This document shows positions 6,388 through 16,000 of a stretch of DNA of 64,000 bases, in pieces. Position 1 is the first letter of the stretch. Each line of letters starts with the position of its first letter. Under the pieces are notes generated by a model. The model saw nothing but the letters and a program-made list of their open reading frames with translations. It was not told the origin of the DNA and ran no database searches. The stretch is taken from IMG/VR virus record IMGVR_UViG_3300009027_000005, positions 1-64,000 of that record; one strand, 5' to 3'. This DNA comes from a virus. The position numbers and the translations under genes are program-made.

Positions 6388-8868
6388 ATGGCAGAACCAC
6401 AAAATGGCAGAATTGGCGGCGGCGTATTAGCAGATAACCTGTTACGTAACGGCATTGACCTTAAATTTTATCAATCGTCAGGATTAGTTGCTGAGCCTAT
6501 ACCTTTATTACACTTAGATGTAAACAATAGTAGAATTGGCGTAAACATAGACGGTCCTGGCTTTGACCTAGAAACTCCTGTCGATTTAAGAAGTACAAAC
6601 TTAATTGCAACAACAACGACTATAGATAATTTTGATATAGCAAACAGTAGAATAGATTATTTTACTGGTGCTGATCTATTATTATCTTCAAACTCTACAA
6701 TTGAAGCAACTAGTATTGCTACAGACGATCTATTATTTGATTATAACACAGTAAGTTCAAGAACTGCTAATACAAATATTGAACTACGTCCGGATGGTAC
6801 TGGTGAAATAAACATAAGATCTAATTGGAATAGCACTGGCGATATACATGCAACTGGAGATATTACATTCGGAGGAAATCTTACACTTGGTGATAACGAT
6901 ACTGACAATGTAACCTTTAATGCAGATTTAGATAGTAGTCTTATTCCAGACGCTAATAACACATATCAACTAGGTAATACAGCAAAAAGATGGTTAAACT
7001 TATATAGTAATTTATTAAACGGTCAAAGAGTAACTGTAGGAAGTTTTTCAGTTAGCGATACTAGTTTAGCAGTAAGACAAGGTAATATTTTTTATGTTAG
7101 TACATTAGGTGACGACACAAATGTAGGAGATCATCAACACGGTGCTTTTAGAACACTAAAACATGCGTTAGATGTAGTAGATGCAAGTTCAGCAGGCCCA
7201 GTTACAATACATATTTTTCCAGGAGAGTATGAGGAAGAATTTCCGTTAACTATTCCGCCAAACACAAGTATTCGTGGTGAAGATATAAGAAATACTATTA
7301 TCAAACCTACAGTTGCAACACAAGACAAAGATGCATTCCTTATGGAAGGCAATACAACTATTGCTGATATTACTATAAAAGATTTTTATTACGATAGCGT
7401 AGGAGACACAGGTTACGCCTTTCGATTTACTCCAAATGGATTAGTAAATGAAAGAAGCCCATATATTAGAAATGTAACTGTTATTACACAAGGTAGTGTA
7501 ACAAGTGCAAGTGATCCTAGAGGGTTTTTGGAGGGAGATGCAGGCAAAGGCGCATTAATAGACGGAAATGAATTAAACAGTTTAACTATTGAAGGTAGTA
7601 TGTTGTTTCATAGTGTAACTTTTATTACTCCAGGTGTTGATTGTATTACAATGACAAATGGTACAAGAGTTGAATGGCTTAATTGTTTTACATATTTTGC
7701 AAATAGAAGTTTATATGCTACGCAAGGAGCAGACGGGCTAGGCGGCAACGGAGTTCGTTACGGAGCAGAAGTCCGTTCAATTGGAAGTGCCAGTATCTAT
7801 GGTAATTACGGTGCAGTAGCAGATGGCGCAGATACATTAATGTATTTAATAGGTCATAACTTTGCATATGTAGGTACAGCAAATGATGTATCTAATGATG
7901 CAACATTAGTTATAGAAGAAAATGAAGCTGTTGAACTAAATGACGGCGCAATACATTTTACTAGTACAAATGCAGCTGGAAAATTTAAAGTAGGAAATTC
8001 ATTTTTTGCAGATTTTGAAACAGGCACTACAAGTATAGATGCCACTGGTGTAGATTTTTCAGGATTAAGTGAAATAGTTGTTAGAAATGGATTAGAAAGA
8101 ACGTTTATTGATGGCACACGCATAGATACTGGAAATATTAGAATAAGTGGAAACACAATAGATACTATTGACGGACAACTTATACTAAGCCCAGTTACAG
8201 AAATTATTAATACTTCGTCTAACGACGGATTTGTATTGAGCAATGGCAACGATAACGAAAGAACCGATGTAGAAGGATCTATTAGATTTAATACAGATAC
8301 AAATTTATTTGAAGGGTTTTCAACAGGTAATTTAAGTTTTGGCGGTGTTTATTCTGATGATAGAAATACTAGTGTAACAGCTCATAACACAAATAATAGT
8401 TTAATTTTTACAGGCGGAAGTGCAACAACTGGTGTACTAGACAATTCAACATTTACTCTGTTAGGATTATCAGATGGAGATGTTTTATTTGATACAAATG
8501 TAATAGAAACTACATTGAGTAATAGCGATTTAGAAATACTCCCTAATGGTACAGGAATAGTTGCTCCTTTTGATTTAGAAATTTTTAGCGAAACTATATC
8601 TAACACAACAGATAATTTAATGGTTATTACTGCTGAAGGTAGAGGTTATATTAAATTTGATTCAACTACAGGATTAGTTGTTCCAAACGGTACAACTTTA
8701 CAACAAAACCCTTCACCCGAAACTGGTGAAACAAGATATAATTCTCAAGAAGGTTATATGGAAACATGGAACGGATCTGCATGGCAACGGTCTGCAGGTG
8801 AAGGCGAAGAAGTTACTGAAGATCTCCTCAAAGAACTAGTTGATATTTATACATTAGTTCTTGGTTAA
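6388..8868 (+). CDS. Beta-helix tail adhesin/tailspike-like protein A (short form)
   Basis: 826 residues. The N-terminal ~230 residues are fibre-like repeats (LHLDVNNSRIGVN, NTNIELRPDGTGEI, DITFGGNLTLGDNDTDNV). At about residues 230-330 a DUF1565-type right-handed beta-helix entry follows (IFYVSTLGDDTNVGDHQHG, FRTLKHALDVV, IHIFPGEYEEEFPLTIPPN, SIRGEDIRNTIIKPT), continuing into a pectate-lyase-like helix to about residue 500. The C-terminal part has the trimerisation-like motif GETRYNSQEGYMETWNGSAW. The next gene is a paralogue with the same order but an extra module. A receptor-binding or glycan-cleaving tailspike role is likely; no catalytic residues can be assigned. Confidence 0.78.
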   Translation: MAEPQNGRIGGGVLADNLLRNGIDLKFYQSSGLVAEPIPLLHLDVNNSRIGVNIDGPGFDLETPVDLRSTNLIATTTTIDNFDIANSRIDYFTGADLLLSSNSTIEATSIATDDLLFDYNTVSSRTANTNIELRPDGTGEINIRSNWNSTGDIHATGDITFGGNLTLGDNDTDNVTFNADLDSSLIPDANNTYQLGNTAKRWLNLYSNLLNGQRVTVGSFSVSDTSLAVRQGNIFYVSTLGDDTNVGDHQHGAFRTLKHALDVVDASSAGPVTIHIFPGEYEEEFPLTIPPNTSIRGEDIRNTIIKPTVATQDKDAFLMEGNTTIADITIKDFYYDSVGDTGYAFRFTPNGLVNERSPYIRNVTVITQGSVTSASDPRGFLEGDAGKGALIDGNELNSLTIEGSMLFHSVTFITPGVDCITMTNGTRVEWLNCFTYFANRSLYATQGADGLGGNGVRYGAEVRSIGSASIYGNYGAVADGADTLMYLIGHNFAYVGTANDVSNDATLVIEENEAVELNDGAIHFTSTNAAGKFKVGNSFFADFETGTTSIDATGVDFSGLSEIVVRNGLERTFIDGTRIDTGNIRISGNTIDTIDGQLILSPVTEIINTSSNDGFVLSNGNDNERTDVEGSIRFNTDTNLFEGFSTGNLSFGGVYSDDRNTSVTAHNTNNSLIFTGGSATTGVLDNSTFTLLGLSDGDVLFDTNVIETTLSNSDLEILPNGTGIVAPFDLEIFSETISNTTDNLMVITAEGRGYIKFDSTTGLVVPNGTTLQQNPSPETGETRYNSQEGYMETWNGSAWQRSAGEGEEVTEDLLKELVDIYTLVLG

Positions 8869-8902
8869 AAACGCTCCTTATCAACCATAATTCATAAGAT
8901 TA

Positions 8903-8911
8903 GATAAATAT
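8903..8911 (+). promoter_or_regulatory. Late promoter octamer (GATAAATAT) with a ~110-nt structured leader
   Basis: GATAAATAT is followed, two bases after the expected start, by an 8-bp hairpin TGCAGTAC/GTATTGCA (8918-8943, one G-T pair). Further on are AGCC/GGCT with a GTGA loop (about 8971-8982) and GGGA/TCCC (about 8999-9011). GAGGAG precedes the ATG at 9028. The 8869-9027 gap therefore holds a promoter and a structured leader, not a gene. Confidence 0.6.
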
Positions 8912-9027
8912 TATTAATGCAGTACAGCGACCATTGTATTGCAGGGTCAGACTGTGGTTAACCAGCAAAGAGCCGTGAGGCTGAGAATTTGGCTAGAGGG
9001 ACAGGATCCCCGTATTGAGGAGAAGAG

Positions 9028-12000
9028 ATGGCTATCGGTCGCATTAGTGGTCCGCTCTTGAAAGCTAACCTTTTGCGTGAAAACGTAAATCTGGCTTTTG
9101 AGACTGACCTGTTATATTTAGATGTTCAAAACAGCCGAATCGGTATTAATACTGACACACCTCAATACGATCTAGACGTAAGCGGTACAACAAGAACTCC
9201 AACACTTAACGTAGATACACTAGCACAACTAGGCGATATTAGTATCTCTGGCTCAAACATTGCAACTAGTGCAAATACATTAACACTAGGCACTACATCA
9301 GGTAATAGTGTTGTATATCAAAATAAACTTGTTATTGATGATTTAGAATTACAAAACAACGAAATTAGAACTACGGCATCAAACGCTAATCTAGAATTAA
9401 ATCCAAATGGAACAGGCAGTGTTGAAATATTTGGTAATACAAATGTTTATGGTAACATTGTTGCAACAGGTTCAATTACAGCAGATGGCAATATTACAAT
9501 AGGTGATGCTGACACTGATAACGTTGTGTTCAATGCAGAAATACAATCAGATATAATTCCAGACACAACAAGCACTTACTCATTAGGTTCTGATCCTGTC
9601 GCAGGCGGCAAACAATGGTCTGATGTTTGGGTAGATAATTTTTATGCCGGAACAGTAACAACAACTTCACTTGAAGTTGATGGTGTTGATCTTGCACTAC
9701 GACAAGGTAATATATATTACGTATCAGAAAACGGAGATGATACATATTCGGGTGATCACCCTAATGATACTTTTGCAACTTTAGAACATGCGTTAAGTGT
9801 TGCTGGCAATGGCGACACTATTCACATTTATCCTGGAGAATACCAAGAAATATTTCCATTAACAATTCCTGCAGGTGTTACTGTAAAAGGGCACAGCTTA
9901 CGAGGAGTTAATATTTCTCCTACAACAGGAACAAACACTAACACAGCATTCTTACTCAATGGTCAAGTAACCGTTGAAGATATAACAATTAAAGATTTTT
10001 ATGCTCCTGGATATGCATTTGAATTTGCAAGTAATTTTAATATATCATCTCGTTCACCATATATTAGAAATGTAACTGTTATTACACAAGGATCAGTTAC
10101 AAGCGGTGCAGATCCAAGAGGATTTGATGAAGGTGACGCAGGCGGCGGAGCATACTTAGACGGAAGTTTAGCAAACTCTGCATCTAGAGAAGCAGGTTGT
10201 TTATTTCATTCAGTAACTTTTATTACTCCCGGTGTTGACGCACTTACTATAACAAATGGTACAAGAGTTGAATGGCTTAATTGTTTTACATATTTTGCAA
10301 ATAAAGGTTTATATGCGTTAGACGGAGCAACCGGTCTAAAAGGTACAGGTAAAACAGCAGTTAGAGTTGACGGAGCAAGCGGACCATATCTAGCAGGCGA
10401 AACATTTACATATTATGACACAGATGGTACTACAGTTTTAGCAACTGGAACTATTAGTAGTGTAGATGCTGATGGAAAATTTTATGTTTCTGGAAATTTA
10501 TCAGGACTTGAAGTTGCAGCAGAGCGCGGCGGCAAAACTATATTAAGAAATCAAAATCCTGTTACAGATACTGCTATTAAAAAGTTTGGAACAAGCAGTC
10601 TTATATTAGATGGCACTGAAGATTCTATTAGTGTTGCATCAAACAATGATTTTGGTTTTGGAACAGATGATTTTACTATTGAAGGATTTTTCTACTTTGA
10701 TAGTGTAACTGGTACAAGAAGTTTAATAGACCTTAGAGCAGGCGCAGATACAGATGTAGGTCCGTACTTAAATTTAAATGCAGGTAATCCAGAAGTTTAT
10801 ATTAACGGTTCAACTGTATTATCAAGTGGAACAACCTTAACTACAGCAACTTGGTATCATATTGCAGTATCGCGCACCGGCACAACTATGAAACTTTTTG
10901 TAGACGGTACAGAAGAAGATAGTGCAACAGTTAGTACAGACTTAGGTTCAGCAAAACCATTAGTAGTTGGTGCAAAATGGAGCACAACTGCTGAGTACTT
11001 AGATGGTAATGTTGACGAAGTAAGAGTTTCAAAAGGTGTTGGTAGATATACAGGTGCATTTGGTGCAATTACATCAGAGTTTACAAGTGATACTTCAACA
11101 ACACTTTTATTACATTTTAACACAGCAGATGATAGTTCTGAAACTATTGTAGATGATACTCTTAATTCACAAGATTTAAGATTTAGTAGCGGCGAAACTG
11201 CAACATATGTTACACTTGCTGACACATTAGACTTTGGTGGAGAAATACGTTCTATTGCAAGTGCAAACGTATACGGTAACTACGGTGCATATGGCGACGG
11301 CAATGGTGTACTGATGTATTTGATCAGTCAAAACTTTGCATACATTGGTAATGGTAAAGATGTTGATAACGATCCAACAACTGTTGTGCAAACACAAGAA
11401 GTTACTGAATTAAACAATGCAAAAATAAGATATAACTCTGTTGATCATAAAGGTGACTTTAGAGTTGGTGATTTGTTTTATGTAAATCAAGCAGACGGCA
11501 CTGTTGATTTTACTAGTTCACAATTTAATATTGACACAACTAGTGGTTTAACAATTACTACAGGCGGCAACACTACTACAATTACTGGTACAGAAATTGA
11601 TACTGGTAATTTAAGATTAAGTGGCAACACAATTAGTAGTTTGTCAGGCGATATTAATTTAAGTAGTGACAGCGGCAATGTTAAGATTACTTCAACAGGA
11701 AGTTTACAATTACCATCGGGGAGTGTAGCAGCAAGACCAACGCCTGCAACAGGTATGATTCGTTACAACACAGACGATAATACTTTTGAAGGATATGACG
11801 GCAATTGGAGAGTATTAAGTGGTGTTTATGATTTAGATAGAGACACTTATATTACACCAGAATTAACTCCCGGTGCAAATGATAGTACAATTAGATTTTA
11901 TATTAGTGGTGCAGAAAGAGCTAGTATAACAAGTACAACATTTGAAACACCTAGAATAGATGTAGATGATATATACATAGACGGAAACGTTATTGGAACA

Positions 12001-12366
12001 ACAACAGCAGACACAGATTTACAACTTACTGCTAATGGCACTGGTTCTGTTGTAATGGATAATATTGCTATTAAAGATAGCACAATTACAAACACACTAG
12101 TAGATACACCATTATTATTCCAGCAACAAGGAAATGGATATTTTAAAATAGAAGGTACTGGAGGGTTTGTTGTTCCTGTAGGTACAAGTTTACAAAGACC
12201 TGCTGCGGCTTATAGAGAAACCGGAATGATAAGGTTCAATGTCGAGCAAGGTTACTTAGAAATTTGGGATGGCACTTCTTGGGTATCTGTTGCAGGTGCT
12301 TCTGGTGCAATTACTTTTGCAGCAGCAGAAGACTTAGCTATCGAATACGTATTAACATTAGGATAA
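9028..12366 (+). CDS. Beta-helix tail adhesin/tailspike-like protein B with inserted LamG domain
   Basis: 1112 residues, paralogous along its length to the preceding protein: same N-terminal fibre blocks (LYLDVQNSRIGINTDTP, NANLELNPNGTGSVEI), same beta-helix entry (IYYVSENGDDTYSGDHPND, IHIYPGEYQEIFPLTIPAG), same SPYIRNVTVITQGSVTSG and TRVEWLNCFTYFAN segments, and the same end. After FANKGLYALDGATGLKG, about 300 residues are inserted. They contain a LamG/concanavalin-like carbohydrate-binding domain at about 515-700 (FGTSSLILDGTEDSI, DFTIEGFFYFDS, TWYHIAVSRTGTTMKLFVDG, NVDEVRVSKGVGRYTG). The shared sequence then resumes at GGEIRSIASANVYGNYGA. It is probably a variant receptor-binding spike with an added glycan-binding module. 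Confidence 0.82.
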   Translation: MAIGRISGPLLKANLLRENVNLAFETDLLYLDVQNSRIGINTDTPQYDLDVSGTTRTPTLNVDTLAQLGDISISGSNIATSANTLTLGTTSGNSVVYQNKLVIDDLELQNNEIRTTASNANLELNPNGTGSVEIFGNTNVYGNIVATGSITADGNITIGDADTDNVVFNAEIQSDIIPDTTSTYSLGSDPVAGGKQWSDVWVDNFYAGTVTTTSLEVDGVDLALRQGNIYYVSENGDDTYSGDHPNDTFATLEHALSVAGNGDTIHIYPGEYQEIFPLTIPAGVTVKGHSLRGVNISPTTGTNTNTAFLLNGQVTVEDITIKDFYAPGYAFEFASNFNISSRSPYIRNVTVITQGSVTSGADPRGFDEGDAGGGAYLDGSLANSASREAGCLFHSVTFITPGVDALTITNGTRVEWLNCFTYFANKGLYALDGATGLKGTGKTAVRVDGASGPYLAGETFTYYDTDGTTVLATGTISSVDADGKFYVSGNLSGLEVAAERGGKTILRNQNPVTDTAIKKFGTSSLILDGTEDSISVASNNDFGFGTDDFTIEGFFYFDSVTGTRSLIDLRAGADTDVGPYLNLNAGNPEVYINGSTVLSSGTTLTTATWYHIAVSRTGTTMKLFVDGTEEDSATVSTDLGSAKPLVVGAKWSTTAEYLDGNVDEVRVSKGVGRYTGAFGAITSEFTSDTSTTLLLHFNTADDSSETIVDDTLNSQDLRFSSGETATYVTLADTLDFGGEIRSIASANVYGNYGAYGDGNGVLMYLISQNFAYIGNGKDVDNDPTTVVQTQEVTELNNAKIRYNSVDHKGDFRVGDLFYVNQADGTVDFTSSQFNIDTTSGLTITTGGNTTTITGTEIDTGNLRLSGNTISSLSGDINLSSDSGNVKITSTGSLQLPSGSVAARPTPATGMIRYNTDDNTFEGYDGNWRVLSGVYDLDRDTYITPELTPGANDSTIRFYISGAERASITSTTFETPRIDVDDIYIDGNVIGTTTADTDLQLTANGTGSVVMDNIAIKDSTITNTLVDTPLLFQQQGNGYFKIEGTGGFVVPVGTSLQRPAAAYRETGMIRFNVEQGYLEIWDGTSWVSVAGASGAITFAAAEDLAIEYVLTLG

Positions 12367-12370
12367 GAAA

Positions 12371-12700
12371 ATGGCAACAACGTTTAAAAATAAAGTCATA
12401 AAAGATGTAGGAGAATTACCGATACTTGCAATAGAAACAGACGCAGCAACACGATCAACTATTGTTGGTATAAGTTTAGCCAATTTAACCGGAGGCGTTG
12501 TTTATGCAAGTGTACTAGTACACGACGATACAAGTATAGAAGGGTATTTTATAAAAGATGTATTAATTCCTCCTAATTCTAGTTTAAGGGCATTAAACGC
12601 AGGAGAAAAGTTGATATTAGCACCAGAAAATCAACTTTATATACAAGCAGATCAAGACGAATCACTCGATGCAGTGATTAGTTATGTGGATATTAACTAA
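12371..12700 (+). CDS. Small beta-sandwich partner protein of the adhesins
   Basis: 109 residues starting four bases after the adhesin stop. A short basic N-terminus is followed by alternating hydrophobic strands: STIVGISLANLTGGVVYASVLVHD, then YFIKDVLIPPNSSLRALNAGEKLILAPENQLYIQADQ. The PP-N-S-L ... L-x-AGEKL layout resembles the small proteins at 5417 and 22977. The placement right after a giant adhesin suggests a chaperone, cap or adapter for the fibre. No catalytic motif is seen. Confidence 0.65.
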   Translation: MATTFKNKVIKDVGELPILAIETDAATRSTIVGISLANLTGGVVYASVLVHDDTSIEGYFIKDVLIPPNSSLRALNAGEKLILAPENQLYIQADQDESLDAVISYVDIN

Positions 12701-12710
12701 GGAATAAAAA

Positions 12711-13082
12711 ATGAGCAGTTACGTTGGATACAGTGCAAGCGATTACTTACTACAAAACTCTAGTAATAGATATGTGTACGGGTTGCGCAGAACAGACGAA
12801 GGAGAGCTATTTTTTGGTAGGTCAGATCAACTAGATATAAACGACGATCTGCAAATTAATAATCCTGGCGATCCTCAAAACAACTTTACAGATTTTGAAC
12901 AAGGACAAGACTTTTTTGAGGGTAGAGATGTATATCATAATTTAGTTTTTGATAACTTAAGATATGAACAGTTTAGATGGGATGATAGAAATATCTATTA
13001 TTATGTAAACAGCGAAGGCGAACTAGTTGTTAGAATTAATAAGCAGTACACGTATCCAACAGGAACAAGTTCAAACGGTTAA
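12711..13082 (+). CDS. Small uncharacterised structural-type protein
   Basis: 123 residues, acidic and aromatic-rich (YVGYSASDYLLQNSSNRYVYGLRR at the start; FEQGQDFFEGRDVYHNLVFDNL in the middle; NIYYYVNSEGELVVRINKQY at the end). GGAATAAAA precedes the ATG. It has no cysteine, signal or membrane segment. It lies between the adhesin pairs on the same strand with 10- and 15-base gaps, so it is probably a virion or tail component. I do not recognise it. Confidence 0.6.
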   Translation: MSSYVGYSASDYLLQNSSNRYVYGLRRTDEGELFFGRSDQLDINDDLQINNPGDPQNNFTDFEQGQDFFEGRDVYHNLVFDNLRYEQFRWDDRNIYYYVNSEGELVVRINKQYTYPTGTSSNG

Positions 13083-13097
13083 GAATAGGAAAAACAA

Positions 13098-16000
13098 ATG
13101 GCAGAATTTAAAATAGGTCGCTTAAGGTTTAATTGGAAGGGAGAATGGACTCCTTCTACAGACTATATAAAAGATGATGTAGTACGATACGGTGGAAATA
13201 GCTTTGTTATAAAAGAAACACATACTAGTTCCACGAACTTCTACGATGACTACGGATCAGACCCTACAGATTTAAAAGTTACTGTGGCAAGAAATACAGG
13301 CGACACTGCTGATGTGTTTTATATAAACGGAAGAGAAAAAACATCAATAAATTTACATCAAGGAAGGACGTATATCTTTAACCAAGATGATGCTTCTAAT
13401 GTATCAGGTGGCGCCAGTGCTATGCCTTTGTTTATTAGTGATACTGATGACGGTACAAACAACGACGGTATTAGATATTCTGGTAGGGTTACTTACTATA
13501 TAGATAGGGTGGCAGTAACTGAAGATGCATACATTAGTAGTTTTTCTGGAGCAAGTAGAAGAGAAGTAAGAATTACAATTGACGAATTTACTCCTGCTAG
13601 TTTATTTTATTTTGCCAACGGTACGGCATCAGCAGGCGCAGGCATTTCAACTGCCTCTATAGCAAAATTAGAATTAATGCTAGAAGGAAAAACTTTTTAT
13701 TCAGACTGGACAGTGAATACAGGATATAAAGAAGGTGATATTGTTGTTTACAATGCTAATGTTTATGTCTGTATTCAAAGCCATTCATCTGCTGCAACAG
13801 AAGCTTTGGGTCTAGAAGCAGATCAACAAAATTGGAAAAAAATAGTTCAATCTAATAATTGGATCGGTAGTTGGACAGGCGGAACAAGATATATTGTAAA
13901 CGATATAATTACATACGGTCCAACTGTGTATAGATGTACTACGGCGCACACTGCTAGTACAAATTTTACTGACGATAGTGCAAATTGGGAAATTGTCCTT
14001 CAAGAGTCTTCGTATAGAGGGGACTGGGCAACAGCTACACTTTACAGAATTAATGAAGTAGTAAAATTTGGAAGTAGCTTATGGAAGTCAAATGTACAAC
14101 ACTTCTCAACAACATTCCAAAATGACCTATCTAATTGGGATGTATATATTGATGGCTTAGAATTTGATAATGCATGGTCTGCATCAGCTTACTATCAGAT
14201 TGGTGATATAGTTAGATACGGCGGCTATTCTTATCGAGCAGTGCGCAATAATGTTAATATAATACCATTAAATAATACAGATGACTGGCAATCTGTTTAT
14301 GAATCTTATCTATTTTCTCAAGATTGGTCGTCAGAAGCTTCTTATGCAATAGGTACACTTGTTAGACACAAAGGATATTTGTATGAAGCAGTTAACGATA
14401 ATAGCGCCGGTTTTGAACCTCCTGATTTATCTTACTGGAAAGTAATAATACCAGGAAGAGAGTGGACTGGATTATGGATTGCCGAAACTGATTATAAGCT
14501 TGGGGATCTTGCTACATACGGTTCTAATACTTACGAGTGTATATTAGGCCATACGTCAACCGCTGGAAATGATAGACCAGACAACGACTATGGTATAAAT
14601 GATACATACTGGAAAATGTATGTAGAAGGCGATGTTAACAATGTAATGACTGAACAAGGTGATATTGTTACATATCAGTCAGGTAATGCTAGATTAGGGC
14701 GCGGCGGAGAAGATAGTGCATTAAGAGTTGCAAACGGTGGCACAGAATTAGAATGGGACTTATTTGGAAATACACAAGATATTTACTATGTATCTCCTAA
14801 TGGAATCGACGAAATTGACCAAGGAACTACTCCTAATTCTGCTTTTAAAACTATCAGGTATGCGCTAGAATATATTAGTAATAATAGAAATGTCGAAACA
14901 AAATTAGACTTATCAAAAGATGTTATTGCTTATGCTATTTTGAAAAAAGGTGCGTTAGAATCATTTACTACTGCACCTAATTTAGGTGCTATTTTAGACG
15001 AAACTAATCCTAACACAGGCTTTGCTTACGGAGACGTTACAGGTAACGGAAGTATAAATTCGTCAGATGCCCAAGGGTATCTGCAATGGTATAATTATCA
15101 TATAAGTGGAATTTCTTCAGACGCACCGAGCGAAGGTGTAAGAGCAGCTTGCGAAGATTTATATAATAGATTATCGGCTAGTCGTGCAGATATTATTGAC
15201 GAAACATTTGAATGGAGCGGTGATAATTATGATTTGGTCACTACAAGTATCAAAGAAGCTACTCTTTTTGTAAAAACAGGTCTTTATAAAGAGATATTAC
15301 CTTTACGTGTGCCAGAACTTACTGCTGTAGTAGGCGATGAATTAAGAAGTACTGTAATTACCCCAGCTAGCAGCTACGAATCAACAGACATGTTTTATTT
15401 GCGTAACGGTGCAGGTTTAAGGAATTGTACCTTACAAGGATTAAATGATGTCTTAAGTGATGCAAGTGAATATTTAACTAGACGACCTTCAAACGATGTA
15501 AAGTTTGTAAGTTTAGATCCAGGCGCTGGCCCTACTGACGAAACAGTATGGATTACAAGTAGATCGCCTTATGTGCAAAATGTATCAGTCTTTGGTACAG
15601 GCGTTACAGGACTTAAGGTTGACGGCAATTTACACAATGGCGGAAACGACTCCATCGTTGCAAACGACTTTACACAAGTTATTAGTGATGGCATAGGAAT
15701 GTGGATAACTAATCAAGGAAGAGCAGAACTTGTGTCAGTGTTTACTTATTATTGTCATATAGGCTATCTTGCAGAAGCCGGCGGAAAAATTAGAGGCACT
15801 AACGGAAATAATTCTTACGGCGATTATGGATCCGTTTCTGAAGGTGTAGCAGTAAGTGAAACTCCTATTACTGGAGTAGTAGACAATTATTATCAAGATG
15901 CACAAATTCCGACAGTATTTACTAACGGTAACGAAATTTTGCATGTAGAATATTCTAATGCAGGTGTAAATTACAATACTTCTGCTAGTTATACACTTAC

